DNA of 64,000 nucleotides. Source: Bimuria novae-zelandiae CBS 107.79 (taxonomy: Eukaryota > Ascomycota > Dothideomycetes > Pleosporales > Didymosphaeriaceae). The position numbers and the translations under genes are program-made. The DNA lies in the NCBI GenBank assembly GCA_010015655.1, contig ML976681.1, forward strand, positions 476,351 to 540,350. The letters are read 5' to 3'. Below, piece by piece: positions 45,376 through 55,810 of the stretch. Position 1 is the stretch's first letter. Every line of letters begins with the position of its first letter. A model generated the notes under the pieces. That model had not been told where the DNA came from and did no database searches. It saw only the letters and a program-made list of their open reading frames with translations.

Positions 45376-47330
45376 TCGTCTATTCATACTTCGCATTTTG
45401 GCACACGCTTTTCGCCAAGTTACTGCATTTTCGGTCGCTACTGGCGCCTGCCCGGCTTTTTTGTGGGCCTTAGAACCTGGCCGGTTTGGATACCGAGAAA
45501 AAGTCCAGTTTGGAGATATAGTTGCGATACCCCCTATTACCTCTCCAGCACGACTTTTGTATCTACCTAGATAGGCGCTCACCCGTTTTGGTGTCGAGTA
45601 GCTGGTTTCGACGTAGCGTAGACGTGCAAAAATGTAATTTTTCGTGCTACCTTGCTAATGGAGTTGCTGTTTGATTGATGGTGCACTGTTCTGGTTTAGC
45701 CGCTTCGCTGTTGTGGTGTATGCAAGTGGTTGCTGTCTCCCCGCGTTTCCCCGTACGTACGTTGTAGAGTGTGAGCTTCCCGCGGGAGGGGAGAAAGGTG
45801 CGGTCCGAGACAATACTGTACGTTCCGGTACCCCTGCTGCCGCTGCATCCGTTATTCACATTTTCGGCACCGAACGTATGTGACATGCTCGCGCTAGTTA
45901 ACGCATCTTCCAATGTCTTTTTGCGCATGTTTATCTCTCTCCAATATGTAGGTAATCGTCTACTCCATCGTTCTAAGCAAACGGCCGAACGTTGACGTCT
46001 CGGCGCGCCTAGCATGGTGGGTGCACAGACTGTGCGGGTAAGAGTGCGGGTCCGGATGTACCCGGTGACGTGAAATGCGGTGGTTTCACATGCTGTGGCG
46101 CAAGGTTTTGTGGGGGTGCGGCGCGTGTTTGGGTGGGCGGATTAGATCACGCGTGGGAAGCGTGGTTTGGCTAGAGGGGTAAGGCGGGGTGAAGAGCGGT
46201 CTTGTAGGAAATGGGAATTTGTGTAAGGTTGAGGTGTGAGGTGGACGAGGGTTGAGTAAGGTGACGTGTTGGAAGTGGTCGTGAAGTGCATCATCACCGG
46301 GCGATGGTGATGGAAGGAGGGTACGGACTGCGAGCATCGTCGCTGAAAAGACGGAAGTTGCCCACCCATGTAGTGAGGTATTCGGTCCTTGAGCTCTAGG
46401 GCGGACGGGACACCAGCGACATTAGAAGTAGTGATTCCCGTTTGTTTGTCAAGATTTGTTGGGTAATCTCCCACGGGACCCATAGGAGTTTTCTCTGGAA
46501 TTTTTGATTGTGACGTGAGTGTGCTGAGAAGGTTTTGTTAAATATAGGAAGAAGGCACGGACATTCAAACGCGTTGCTTGTACTTCAGAACAGGATATAT
46601 GTTATATAGGTTGGGTTTCAGGCTCACCCGACGGGCACAGAGGTTTTCCACTATGGTTTCGGTGAAAGTGGAGACGTGCAATCGGAACGACACTCGAGAC
46701 ATGTACCGCTTGACCCGTTTTTTATGACATGTTGGCAAGCTGGTAAGGTCCGGGACATCAAAGTTCCCTCCTCGTCCTTTCGGACAAAGTAGTACGACTT
46801 GATCGCTTTTTCCCAATTGTGTTTGTACCGCCTGGCTGGAGACAGCCCATTTCTCGTTTCTTGTGTTCATTTCAGACACACCACACCCATGACTGAGATA
46901 CTCTGGATTATGGTACACTGCACATACTCCTTCTACCTCTCCGATTTACTCAAGGAATCCAAAGTGATTGTGCTGGGGGAGCGGTCTCAGGAGGCCGTAT
47001 ATATACTAGGCGTGTAGCTCAAGTTGGTGCTCGACTTGCCAGACGATGTGGTTTTGGATCCAGAAGGAGCATCTACTTTAATGTAGACACAAGCGAAACA
47101 CAGCATCAGCCGAGTGGTTCGGATTTTTGAAATTGAAATGACCAGGACAACTTTGACTTTTCGCATAACTTCGATAAACTCCGTATTTTGCGATTTTTTT
47201 GTTCTCATGCATTTAACGTGGTCGTATTTAATGGGAGAGACATGAATTGGCGAACGTGGAATTTTAGGGGAAAGTTATTAAGATGTGTGAGGAGGGAGAG
47301 GGTCAGAGACGCGGATTTAGTCCGGCCCCT
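45376..47330. other. Gene-free flank before the AT-rich block
   Basis: About 1.95 kb of normal to slightly AT-rich composition. Frames such as 46142-46483 (-) and 46565-46918 (-) have no domain and poor coding character. No RNA gene was recognised. A regulatory or decayed-gene flank is all I can say. Confidence 0.35.
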
Positions 47331-48037
47331 TACCTAAGACTTTATTTAACATGCTCTAACTCTATATAATTATTAGCTCCACTTAATAAATTAGCTATAA
47401 GTATAAGTCAGATACTTTAAAAAAAACCTTTTTATTCATATAAGTATTTAGTTAGTATTAATAAATATTTATCCTTAACTTTTACTACAGCCTTAGTATT
47501 AGAATACCTCCGATATCCGCAACACCTTGGCTATGCCGTTACTAAAGCACCAGCACTCGCCCGTGCACCTCTATACGTTCTATCTATAGTCCCTATCTAT
47601 ATAGCTTTGTCTGCCTATATACGTAGAAGTTCTTTACGCAAATTATACTTAAGTCCTTATTAGGCTAGTAAATAGGTTAAGGGTTACCGAGCTCGAGTTA
47701 GGGTTAGGTTAAAGTTATATAGATATTAGGTTAGGGTTAACTTAGGGTTAAATTAGGGTCGCATAGACATTAGGTTAAAGTTAAGTTAAGTTATTAAATG
47801 TTACGATCACGAACGCCACAGAAACAAAGGAACTAGACAATTACGCTAAGAGGGTTATTATTAGTAAAACGACTAGGACAGAGGAACACAAGGAAGCGCG
47901 GGGTAGCTTAGGTTAGTAATTACGTAATAAAGTCCTACCTAAACGAGAAGTCCCGTATAAAGGTAAGACTATAGTAAGTCCTAGGGACTACCTCTAAAAG
48001 GGAAGTTTTAGTAGGACTATAATAATAACTTTAATAA
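47331..48037. repeat. Unclassified degenerate repeat flank with TTAGG-like motifs
   Basis: AT-rich, heavily mutated. 47665-47800 contains GGTTAGGGTTA-type motifs and shares AAATAGGTTAAGGGTTA with the MITE at 55327-55710. The portion after 47797 (GTTACGATCACGAACGCC) could be the end of another LTR family. No coding remnant was recognised. Confidence 0.45.
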
Positions 48038-48217
48038 TGTAAGCAGGTGGGTGGTATGTGTGAAGGTAGTATATTGTGTGTGTAATTGTCTGAGTTGCTC
48101 TGTGTGTTATTCTGTGTTGTGTTGTGTGTACATGGAGTGATCAGAGGCTCGTATATAGAGATAGAGCTGACTCATGAGACTAGTGTCGTCATGTGACATA
48201 TCTCTGGGCTGCTTACA
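48038..48217 (-). repeat. 3' LTR of the copia element
   Basis: 180 bp, starting TGTAAGCAGG and ending GCTTACA. It is followed inward by the polypurine tract. Its first 70 bp on the plus strand are identical to 53494-53563. Confidence 0.85.
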
Positions 48218-48227
48218 CACCCCCTTC
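48218..48227 (-). other. Polypurine tract of the copia element
   Basis: On the minus strand GAAGGGGGTG lies immediately before the LTR start TGTAAGCAG, the expected position for plus-strand priming. Confidence 0.65.
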
Positions 48228-49223
48228 AGGTTCGAACGCATGTTTGAAGCTGATGTTGGCTATAGATCCCCCTCTACCTTTGTAGGGTAGCTGCATTTTG
48301 GGGTCGAGAACCTAGCTTTTGTGCCAGTCTCAGTATTGGTGCAGTCCCAGGTGGGTAGCCGTCCGCCGTCGCAGTGTAGGTGGATCTCGCTCTATACTAC
48401 AGGCGTCCCTAGTAGTAGGACGTCTCCCAGAGCTAGTACTGAGATCCTGATTGCTTCGCGTTCTGTGCTGAGGTTGATGAGCCTTGTAGGTGGAGCTTGA
48501 TACATGATGCGAGCATGTTTGCTCTGTGTATGAAGTGGAATACAGCATGAATCTGAGTACAGGATAGGGGTACAGCGTAGAGCTGTGTACATGATAGAGC
48601 TGAGTAAAGTATAGTCTCGTTAAACCTGTAAAAACCACATGGGAAAAACCAGGAAGAGTACTATACTGTGGGGAAGCTCATTGAGAAGGAAAAGGTTGAA
48701 AATGAAGAAGAGAGACCTAGTTTTCGTGCTTCTGTCTGGGCAGTAGCTTGGTGAGGCCGTCAGCTGGTTGACAGGTTGTTTGGATGTATGAGAGGTTGAT
48801 ATTGTTAGATTGAGCTTCTTGTCGAAGCTAGTGATGATGGATATCGACGTGCCGTATAGTAGTCTTGAGACGAGGCGTAGTAGAGGTGAGAAGTCGGATA
48901 GTCTGCTGATTGTCACAGTATAGAAGACGTTCATGATCTGGATTGAAGCCGATTTGTTCGAAGACTCTCCACCAGATCAGTTCAGTGCCTGCAGACGATG
49001 CGGCGACTAGCTCTGCTTCTGTCGTTGACTTTGTAACACAGCGTTGGAGTGTTGCTTTCCAGTCTACAGGTCCGCCAAACAGAAAGAAGATATAGCCTTG
49101 TGAGCTCTTGCGTGAGATCTTGTCATTAGCGTATAATACATCTGTTGCTTTAAAGAACTCAGGTTAAGGTTGGTTAGCTATATAGACTAATTTGTTTAAG
49201 ATAGAGACGGTATAGTAGAGCGC

Positions 49224-49460
49224 TTAATTTTTAGTTCCTAGTAGGTAGGCGATTGTCTGGTAGGCTGCGTTAAGATAACGTAAAGATAGATTCGTGAGAA
49301 ACTCCGCTAGTTTAGAATGGGCTTTCAAGACATTAGGTCGGGTAGCTCCAGCTGCATATCCTATAGATCCTATAAGCTGGGCATATCTGTGCTTAGTGAA
49401 GTCATTTGCTTGATTCTCTGATGGCAATAACTCTTCTAGAGGCAGTAGTATAGCTGGCAA
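49224..49460 (-). pseudogene. Copia reverse transcriptase C-terminal fragment
   Basis: 78 codons with the conserved pre-RNase H segment: HRYAQLIGSIGYAAGATRPN then KAHSKLAEFLTNLSLRYLNA and AYQTIAYLLGTKN. In related elements this joins the RNase H domain, recognisable in the next 300 bp downstream (minus strand). Confidence 0.8.
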
Positions 49461-51329
49461 CTTCGTATATGGCTTTAGTGAAGGAAACTTCTGTGCAAGC
49501 TTCTCGATGTATAAAGTTTATGATAGCTAGATAGAGCTATTCTTACGGTCTCTATGCGTTTGAATACTATAGAACGTTTGAAGCTCTCTTAGAGATCGAA
49601 TCTTATATCAAGACAGGAGCTTCTGTTCGAATTCATGTAGTGCAGCTTTGTGGGCTGGTAGGCAGAGTACGACAATGTCGTCCACATAGAAGAAGACTAG
49701 AAGTTTGTCATTCTTCTATAGACAAGGAGCGTCTTTGACTTCGTGTAGTCCTAGTTTAGAGAGCGTCTTGGTGAGCTCTTAATACCAGAGTAGTGGCGAG
49801 GTCTTCAGGCCGTACAAAGCTTGACATAGTTTCTATAAATAACCAGGATTAGAGAATCCTTCTAGTAAGTAATAATAGACTAGTGTTGCGAGCTGAGCGT
49901 TTGTGAATGCGTTAACTATATTATACTAACAGATCTCTATATTAAAGTAGGCCGCTATAGTAACTAGAGCTTAGAATATTCGAACTGCTAGAGTAGCTAC
50001 GTAGGTATCCTTAGTAGTTATCTACAGATTGCCTCGTACATAGATGCGTGCTTTGTATTTCGTAAGGTATCCTTAATTATTAAGCTTAAACTTAAAGACC
50101 TACATTAACGGGAGAACTTCTTAATCTTATAGATTTAACTCCTACTAAGTAATCCTCTCGTACGTGCCTTTTCGTTTCACGTTGTTAATTTCTTGTTGCA
50201 TCGCTTGGAGAAAGCCTTCCTTGTGTGGAGATGGCATCCTCATCACATCTTTGTAGAGACGCGGCTCAGGAGGTAGCTCGGTGTAGTGAAATCGTGTTTT
50301 TAATGCTGTAGCTGAGGCTGCTACGTATGCTGATCAGTATGTGTTGATAAAGAAGCTGCTACTCTTCTAAGATAGCTTTCTAGATCTTGTTAACCCTTTA
50401 GGTAGTATGTGAGACTGACGAAGGTTGCTATTAATTAGTTCTTAATTTTGTGCTTGATTCAAGTCTAATGTTTAACGTTTGCGCTTTCTTAAGGATGTAG
50501 GCATTGCAGGTAGGCTGGCTAGCGTGGTTAATAACGAGCGCTGCGAGTTGTTATAAAGTAAGTTCTATGAACTACTGTGAACCTTAGTAGTCTTTATTTA
50601 ACTCGGTGTTAGAAGCTACAAATTGTAACTTCTAGTTTAACGTAGGATTATTGTTTCTCTTTGCGTTAGTTGGTTTTGTTCTATAGATGCAGCAGTCTGG
50701 CTGTGCTAATCTAGATCTACCGTGTGCTTGTCTTCGAATGTATCTTTTATAGAGCTATCTTGGCTGCGCAATGTAGGTAGTTGATACTCGTAGGCGAATT
50801 ACTCTAGCTCAGAGCCTTGTAGTAGAGGATCTATTTCATCGTGTAGTTAATAGAAGAGGTCTTCTCTAAAGGTAACGTCTCTTACACGAATTACTTTGCC
50901 TCTATTTGCTCGACTTCTCGCCTTAGGCATCTAGATTCGGTAGATATTTAATAAGTCGTACCTAACTAGATATCCTACTAGAGCTCGAGGACTAAGCTTG
51001 TCTATTTATGGTATTTATTTGCGTAGTGCGTATGCTCGGCAGCCATAGATGCGTAGATAAGCAATTAACAGCTTCTTACCGTAGGCAATTTCGAATAGTG
51101 TTTTCCAACCTAGTGATCGCGTAGGTGTGCGATTAAGCAGGTATACTGCTATAAAGTAGATTTTAGAGCCAAGTGCTAGAGGTAGGTTTAAGGTAATCTT
51201 TATTAAGCGACTTCTCTTAATAAGACTCCTACCAGAGCGCTCTGCTGAGCCATTTTACTCCTTAGTGTGTAGAGCCCTAATCTGTAGCTTAATGCCTTCT
51301 CTCTAACAGTAGTCTCTAGCAGAGTCGTC

Positions 51330-51660
51330 TATCAGCCTATATCCTCGCTCGTCGTCAGCGATAAGAAAGGTGACAGTTGTGTTGAATTCTCGTTTAATAG
51401 TTCGATCTAATCGCCTAATAATAGACAGGAGCATAAGCTTGTCCCGTCTAGGTATTGTATAGACAAAATGGAATTTCGAGAATAGATTAAACCCATGGAA
51501 GACGTATCGGTCGCCATTATAGGCTCTTGCATCGAGCTCAATGAGATTAATAGTAATAGTCTCGAAGGCTCGTGTGGCTCCAATCTCATGGCCAGTTCGC
51601 CGTGAGATAATTTGATGTGCTTTACTTTATAGGCATTCTTCGCAGTCAATTATTTAAGAA
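51330..51660 (-). pseudogene. Copia integrase core fragment
   Basis: Reading the minus strand in the frame other than the longest ORF gives CEECL, SRRTGHEIGATRAFETITIN, LIELDARAYNGDRYVFHGFN and LFSKFHFVYTIPRRDK. This is the start of the integrase DDE core. One Asp of the triad is seen in LIELDARAYNGDR. Stops and frame breaks occur on both sides. Confidence 0.65.
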
Positions 51661-53102
51661 GCAGATCTAGTAGTTAGCTATATACCTATCACGTGATTCT
51701 GCAGTTAATCAATAGCGTTACTGCTTAGATGTCCCATTAGTATATGGAGCTGAGACTTGCTGAGTGATCTTGGTCTAGGCAGTAGAGCAGAGTATTATAG
51801 CCGACGTTAATAGGTCGCAAAAGCCTGAGTCTAAGCGGATTAAGTAGATAGAGGTTTAGTTCGATGGACTACTAGCCAGTGTCTACCTAGTCTAGTAAGG
51901 GTGGCGATGTCTTCTACTCGTAAGCCTAATAAGTTAGATCGATATAGTGCATTTCTGCCAGAGTCGAAATGGACGTTTAACGATGATAGCCAGGCTAGAG
52001 AGACTAGGCTTATGAAAAAGCTAGTAATTAAGGCTACACACTTAAGCTTTGTTTTCTTTTGTCCTTAAGGTGTTAATAGAGATATCTCAACTTCCCCCCA
52101 TGCCTAAATAGTCATCTCAGCGCCGCCTGCAAGTACGACATCGTTAGGTAATGCAGGAGCTTTCTATTAGAACTCGGTCGGATTGTTGCAGATGTGGATA
52201 TCCGTAGCAGGATCTAGTGTCTATAAGTAGAGGAGCGGGAAGTTTCGGTGCGCTAGCTAATTGTTAAATGCTAATAAGTAGATAGCGTAGGCCTTATATA
52301 GAAGGTTGCCTACAGGTGTATCGCTTGCGTTAATTTCTATCGAATTAGATTCTGCCTCGTGGCTCTTCTAATTCCTTCGCTTTTTATAGCGCTAATTCTT
52401 CTCTTAAATCTTATTTAGTATTCTATTCTTGTCTTTAGCTTTAAACTCTGTTATCTTCTTGGCTTTTTCAGGGTTTTTAACGAATCCTCCTTTGCGTAGT
52501 GAGGTGTCGATGTATGGGCACTGTCCCCAGTAGTGTAGGTCTCCACAGAGACACGATTTTAACGGCTTTAATAGCTTATCCTGTCGAGGTCTCTTTCTAC
52601 TGTTTTGTTTGTATAGAGACTCCTCTTAATTTAATGTAGCTGCAAATGCTCCACTCTGTGCGGTTAATTTCGTTGTGGTTGTGCAATAGTAGCGTAGGTA
52701 ACCAGCCAGTAGATCAGGCAATGTTGGCTGTACAGAATTGTCGTGGGAGCTTGTTTCTGCATTGAATACAGTGATAGCGATAGTGGCAGCGTAGCCAGGA
52801 TCGATCTGTTTGATAGCTCGTATAAGATCCTTGTGAGGTCTGTAGCCATGCGTCTCTGGTAGCTGGAGTTGTTTGGCCCTATTATAGGCAGCAAGGAACG
52901 TGCTGCACCATTCTTCGAGGTTCTCTCTGCGAGCGTGCAGAACTTTAGCGGCGTTATAAGCTTTTTAGACCTGATATTCTCGATCAGCCATTATAGGACT
53001 GTAGAGCTCCTGTAGAGTCTTAAGCTGATCGTAGAGGGACTCTTAGTCCTTAATTTAATATACTAGGTCCTACGCAATCGTGTTAGCTATATACGCTTTA
53101 AT

Positions 53103-53399
53103 CTAGCTAATCTTATCTTTAGTTCGCCTGTATTCTTTAAGCTCTCTATAGTAAAGACTTATATCTTGATTATACTGCGCTCGAGCTTCAGGGGTAGGTT
53201 CTGTTGCTGGTGATCCACCGTCGTTAGCAGCATGGATCTGTGTAGGTTGTAGAGGCTTGCTCAGCGTCGTCGGATGTGGCAGGTCTGGATTGATATATCC
53301 CCATACGTCTCCAGCCTCTGCGAGCCTTTTGACAGTATAGATCCACAGTTCCCAGTTGTGTGGCCCTTGAAGGATGATTGACGAGATAGCCTTTGACAT
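53103..53399 (-). pseudogene. Copia gag N-terminal fragment
   Basis: 98 codons, MSKAISSIILQGPHNWELWI then VKRLAEAGDVWGYINPD, the usual gag start of fungal copia elements. It begins 95 bp inside the 5' LTR, as expected. It ends in a stop where mutation is heavy. Confidence 0.7.
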
Positions 53400-53481
53400 G
53401 GCGAGATCGCTCTATCGAGTAGGCTCGATCGACAGGTAGGTAGGTAGGGAGTCAATGTATGTGTATGAGGGCGGATTAGGC

Positions 53482-53493
53482 CGGGCTCATAAC
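53482..53493 (-). other. Primer-binding site matching the initiator tRNA-Met anticodon arm
   Basis: The plus strand reads CGGGCTCATAAC directly beside the LTR at 53494. GGGCTCATAAC is the anticodon stem-loop sequence of eukaryotic initiator tRNA-Met. The element's own strand is therefore complementary to it, as in Drosophila copia and yeast Ty5, which use a half-tRNA primer. Confidence 0.65.
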
Positions 53494-53566
53494 TGTAAGC
53501 AGGTGGGTGGTATGTGTGAAGGTAGTATATTGTGTGTGTAATTGTCTGAGTTGCTCTGTGTGTTGT
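53494..53566 (-). repeat. Truncated 5' LTR of the copia element
   Basis: 73 bp starting TGTAAGCAGGTGGG, identical to the first 70 bp of 48038-48217, then cut off by the LTR beginning at 53567. Confidence 0.8.
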
Positions 53567-54041
53567 TGTTAAGTCCAACAGGGTAGCTAATCCCTGAGGG
53601 GCTAAGGTTGGTTCTCGGGCAGGAGCGGTGGCGACAGGACGAGGGGTCTTAATAGCTTGCGCGTATCAAAGGGGTGTTAGTATTAAAGGTGTGTATAGTA
53701 TAATTAAATCAACAACGTTGCTTACTCAGATCTAAACGATAGATTAATAAACAGGTTGAACACGAGGTGGAAGAGTCCATCCTCATGTTCCTATATACTT
53801 AGCATGCTCGACTTGCTCAACTCGAGCAGAGCGAGCACAGCCTTGGCCTTATGCACCTGCTCGACTTGCTTGACTCGAGCAGAGCGAGCACAGCCTTGGC
53901 CTTATGCACCTGCTCGACTTGCTTGCTTCAAGCGCTTCGAGCAGTCACGTGACCTGCCCATTGCTGTGCCACCATTGGCTCCCATAAGACCTTGGCCGTC
54001 TCAGAATGTTAGCCTGGTGATGCTAAATACAGATCCTAACA
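53567..54041 (+). repeat. LTR of a second family, copy 1
   Basis: 475 bp with TGTTAAG..CTAACA ends. It is homologous, in opposite orientation, to the solo LTR at 57288-57743 (shared GGGGCTAAGGTTGGTTCTCG and AACGATAGATT.ATAAACAGG). It carries a private 53-bp tandem duplication (53805-53910). No target duplication is visible, and it directly abuts the broken copia LTR. Confidence 0.8.
53805..53927 (+). repeat. 53-bp tandem repeat inside LTR copy 1
   Basis: Two nearly identical 53-bp units (53805-53857, 53858-53910) differ by two bases and are followed by a 17-bp partial third unit. Each begins TGCTCGACTTGCT and ends CTTATGCACC. Confidence 0.85.
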
Positions 54042-54767
54042 ATAAGCTAATAGCTTACTACGCATAATTATTTGCGCTAAAATATAAATCTTTTATAAAA
54101 GGTCTTATTCTTATTTCTATAACTTTTTTATTTAGTAAAAACAGTCTTACTAGCGTTAAGTATCTATTAGGACGCCTTCTTAATTACTTGCTAAGGAGAA
54201 TTCTATTTCCCCGCAGGTCTAGGCGTTACTTTTTAGTATTTATTTATATAAGTCTTTTAACTTCGTGTGCTACTTTATAGCTTTAGTTTATAATTATATT
54301 TAAAATTTACTTATCCCGCGATAAGTAAAAATAATTAAATTTAATATAAGAGGCTAGGTGCTTAAGGAGCTAAAGTTACTAAAAGAATACTTATAAATTT
54401 AATAAAGAGTCTAAAGTTAAGCTTTAGGAGTCGAACTTATATATCTAGGGTTCGCATAACTAAGGGTTAAGGATCTAAGGCAACAACTAGACGTAGCCCA
54501 TTATAATATTAATACCTTAAATAATTATAGTCTGCTCTTAATTATGCTGCTATATGCTTTTTAGTCTATCTATAACGTACTGTTTACCACTACGCCAACC
54601 TAGCAAAAGGTATAGGATAATACTCTATAAGATAGAGTAGACCCTGGGTAAATAGTATATATACCAATATAGGCTAGTAATGACTAAGTGGCTAGATCCT
54701 TAGCTAGCCCCACCTTAGGCCTGTATATAACTGGGCCTAAATAGTACCTGACACTACCTTAATACTT
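54042..54767. other. Unclassified RIP-mutated DNA
   Basis: About 725 bp, AT-rich, no open frame and no recognisable repeat end. It contains CTAAGGGTTAAGG-like motifs near 54461. Confidence 0.35.
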
Positions 54768-55810
54768 AAAGCCTATAATAACTACTCCTATTAAGATTAT
54801 GCCTATTATAAAGCTAGTCTTATTAAAATTATAAGTATTTTTATCTAGGATACTATGCTTAGCTTTAGCATTCTTTATAAGCTAAAACTAGGTTTATATA
54901 ACCTTAGGATTCTTACAGAGGACTCTTTTATAATTTTAATTTTAATTAAACTTAACTTAGAGCTCTAGCTAGCGCTTTATAAAGTTTATAGCCTATTTTT
55001 AGCTAGTAGGCTAATAGCGCTACTTAGCTAATAATAAATTAGTTATATCTTTAATAATAATAGGCTAGGACAGAAACCTTTATATATTTAAATTAAGTAT
55101 ATATTAAATAATTCCCTACTTCTTTATTTTTAGGAGACCTATAAAATTTTACGTATAATTAAATTAAAAAGTTTCTCTAGCGCGTTTTCAGTTTAGTATA
55201 CTTTTAGTAATACTATAGACTACTATAGCACGTAGAATTAAGAATAGCGTATTTGCTTAAATAGCCTAAAGTATAAGCTATAATTAAGTTTCTTTTAATT
55301 ATAATAACTAGTTAGGTAGTTAAGATTACGTTATTAAATAGGTTAAGGGTTATTAAGCTCGGGTTAGGGTTAGGTTAGGGTTATACTAGTGTAGGAATAG
55401 ATTAGGTTAGGTTACTAAGAATTAAAAAATTTAATTTAATTATTTAGTTTATCTATACCAGGTTTTTATAATAGTATTATTATAATATATAGATTTAAGT
55501 TAATATTGGATTTTTAAATAGGGAAATTTAATATACATAAAAAAAATTTATTTATAGATTTATAACCTAATCCTAACCTAACCCTAACCCATAGTCCACG
55601 TGACCTAACCCAACCTATACCTACACTAGTATAATCTCAACCTAATCCATACCCATACTAGCTTATATAAGACCCAATCCTAACCTAACCTATATCTATT
55701 TACAAGCGTAGTTAAGATATCGTGTTATACTATGGGTAATAGAACGTTTTAATAGGGACTTGGCATTTTTAGTCACTTGCTTGTGCCGGTCACTCGCTTA
55801 TAAAGTACGT
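54768..55810 (-). mobile_element. Fot1/pogo-type element, copy A (truncated, minus strand)
   Basis: It begins at an inverted repeat end (ACGTACTTTATAAGCGAGTG on the minus strand, from 55810) and runs leftwards. It is homologous to copy B until about 54768, where similarity stops. An inserted MITE (55327-55710) interrupts it. It lacks the catalytic half of the transposase and is inactive. Confidence 0.7.
55327..55710. mobile_element. MITE-like inverted-repeat insertion with TTAGG-type motifs
   Basis: About 384 bp inserted in copy A. The sequence GTTAAGAT flanks both sides (55319-55326 and 55711-55718), and GTAGTTAAGAT is repeated if three terminal bases are counted as duplication. Copy B has the uninterrupted target. 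Ends are inverted (TACGTTATTAAATAGG versus TACGCTTGTAAATAGATATAGG read from the right). Both arms share TTATACTAGTGTAGG and several GGTTAGGGTTA motifs. There is no ORF. An 8- to 11-bp duplication would suit a hAT- or Mutator-type parent. Confidence 0.7.

Larger units (their letters stand above)
48038..53566 (-). mobile_element. Degenerate Ty1/copia LTR retrotransposon
   Basis: About 5.5 kb on the minus strand. The intact 180-bp LTR at 48038-48217 has 7-9 bp inverted ends (TGTAAGCAG..CTGCTTACA). The other LTR is cut short at 53566. Order from the 5' side is gag-like (53103-53399, with a zinc-knuckle-like CLCGDLHYWGQC near 52510-52555), integrase core (about 51330-51660, for example GDRYVFHGFNLFSKFHFVYT), reverse transcriptase end (49224-49460, YAQLIGSIGYAAGATRP), then RNase H (about 48900-49150, VLYANDKISRKSSQGYIFF and KSTTEAELVAASSAG). 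Integrase before reverse transcriptase is the copia order. Many stops interrupt it, so it is not active. RIP damage is patchy along its length. Confidence 0.85.

Noticed and set aside
48231..48250. tRNA-like B box (GGTTCGAACGC)
   Set aside because: No matching A box or cloverleaf could be built around it, and it lies inside the 3' end of the copia element.
55333..55700. Interstitial telomere repeat or chromosome fusion point
   Set aside because: The motifs are imperfect and occur in both orientations within an element that has inverted ends and a target duplication, so insertion explains them better.
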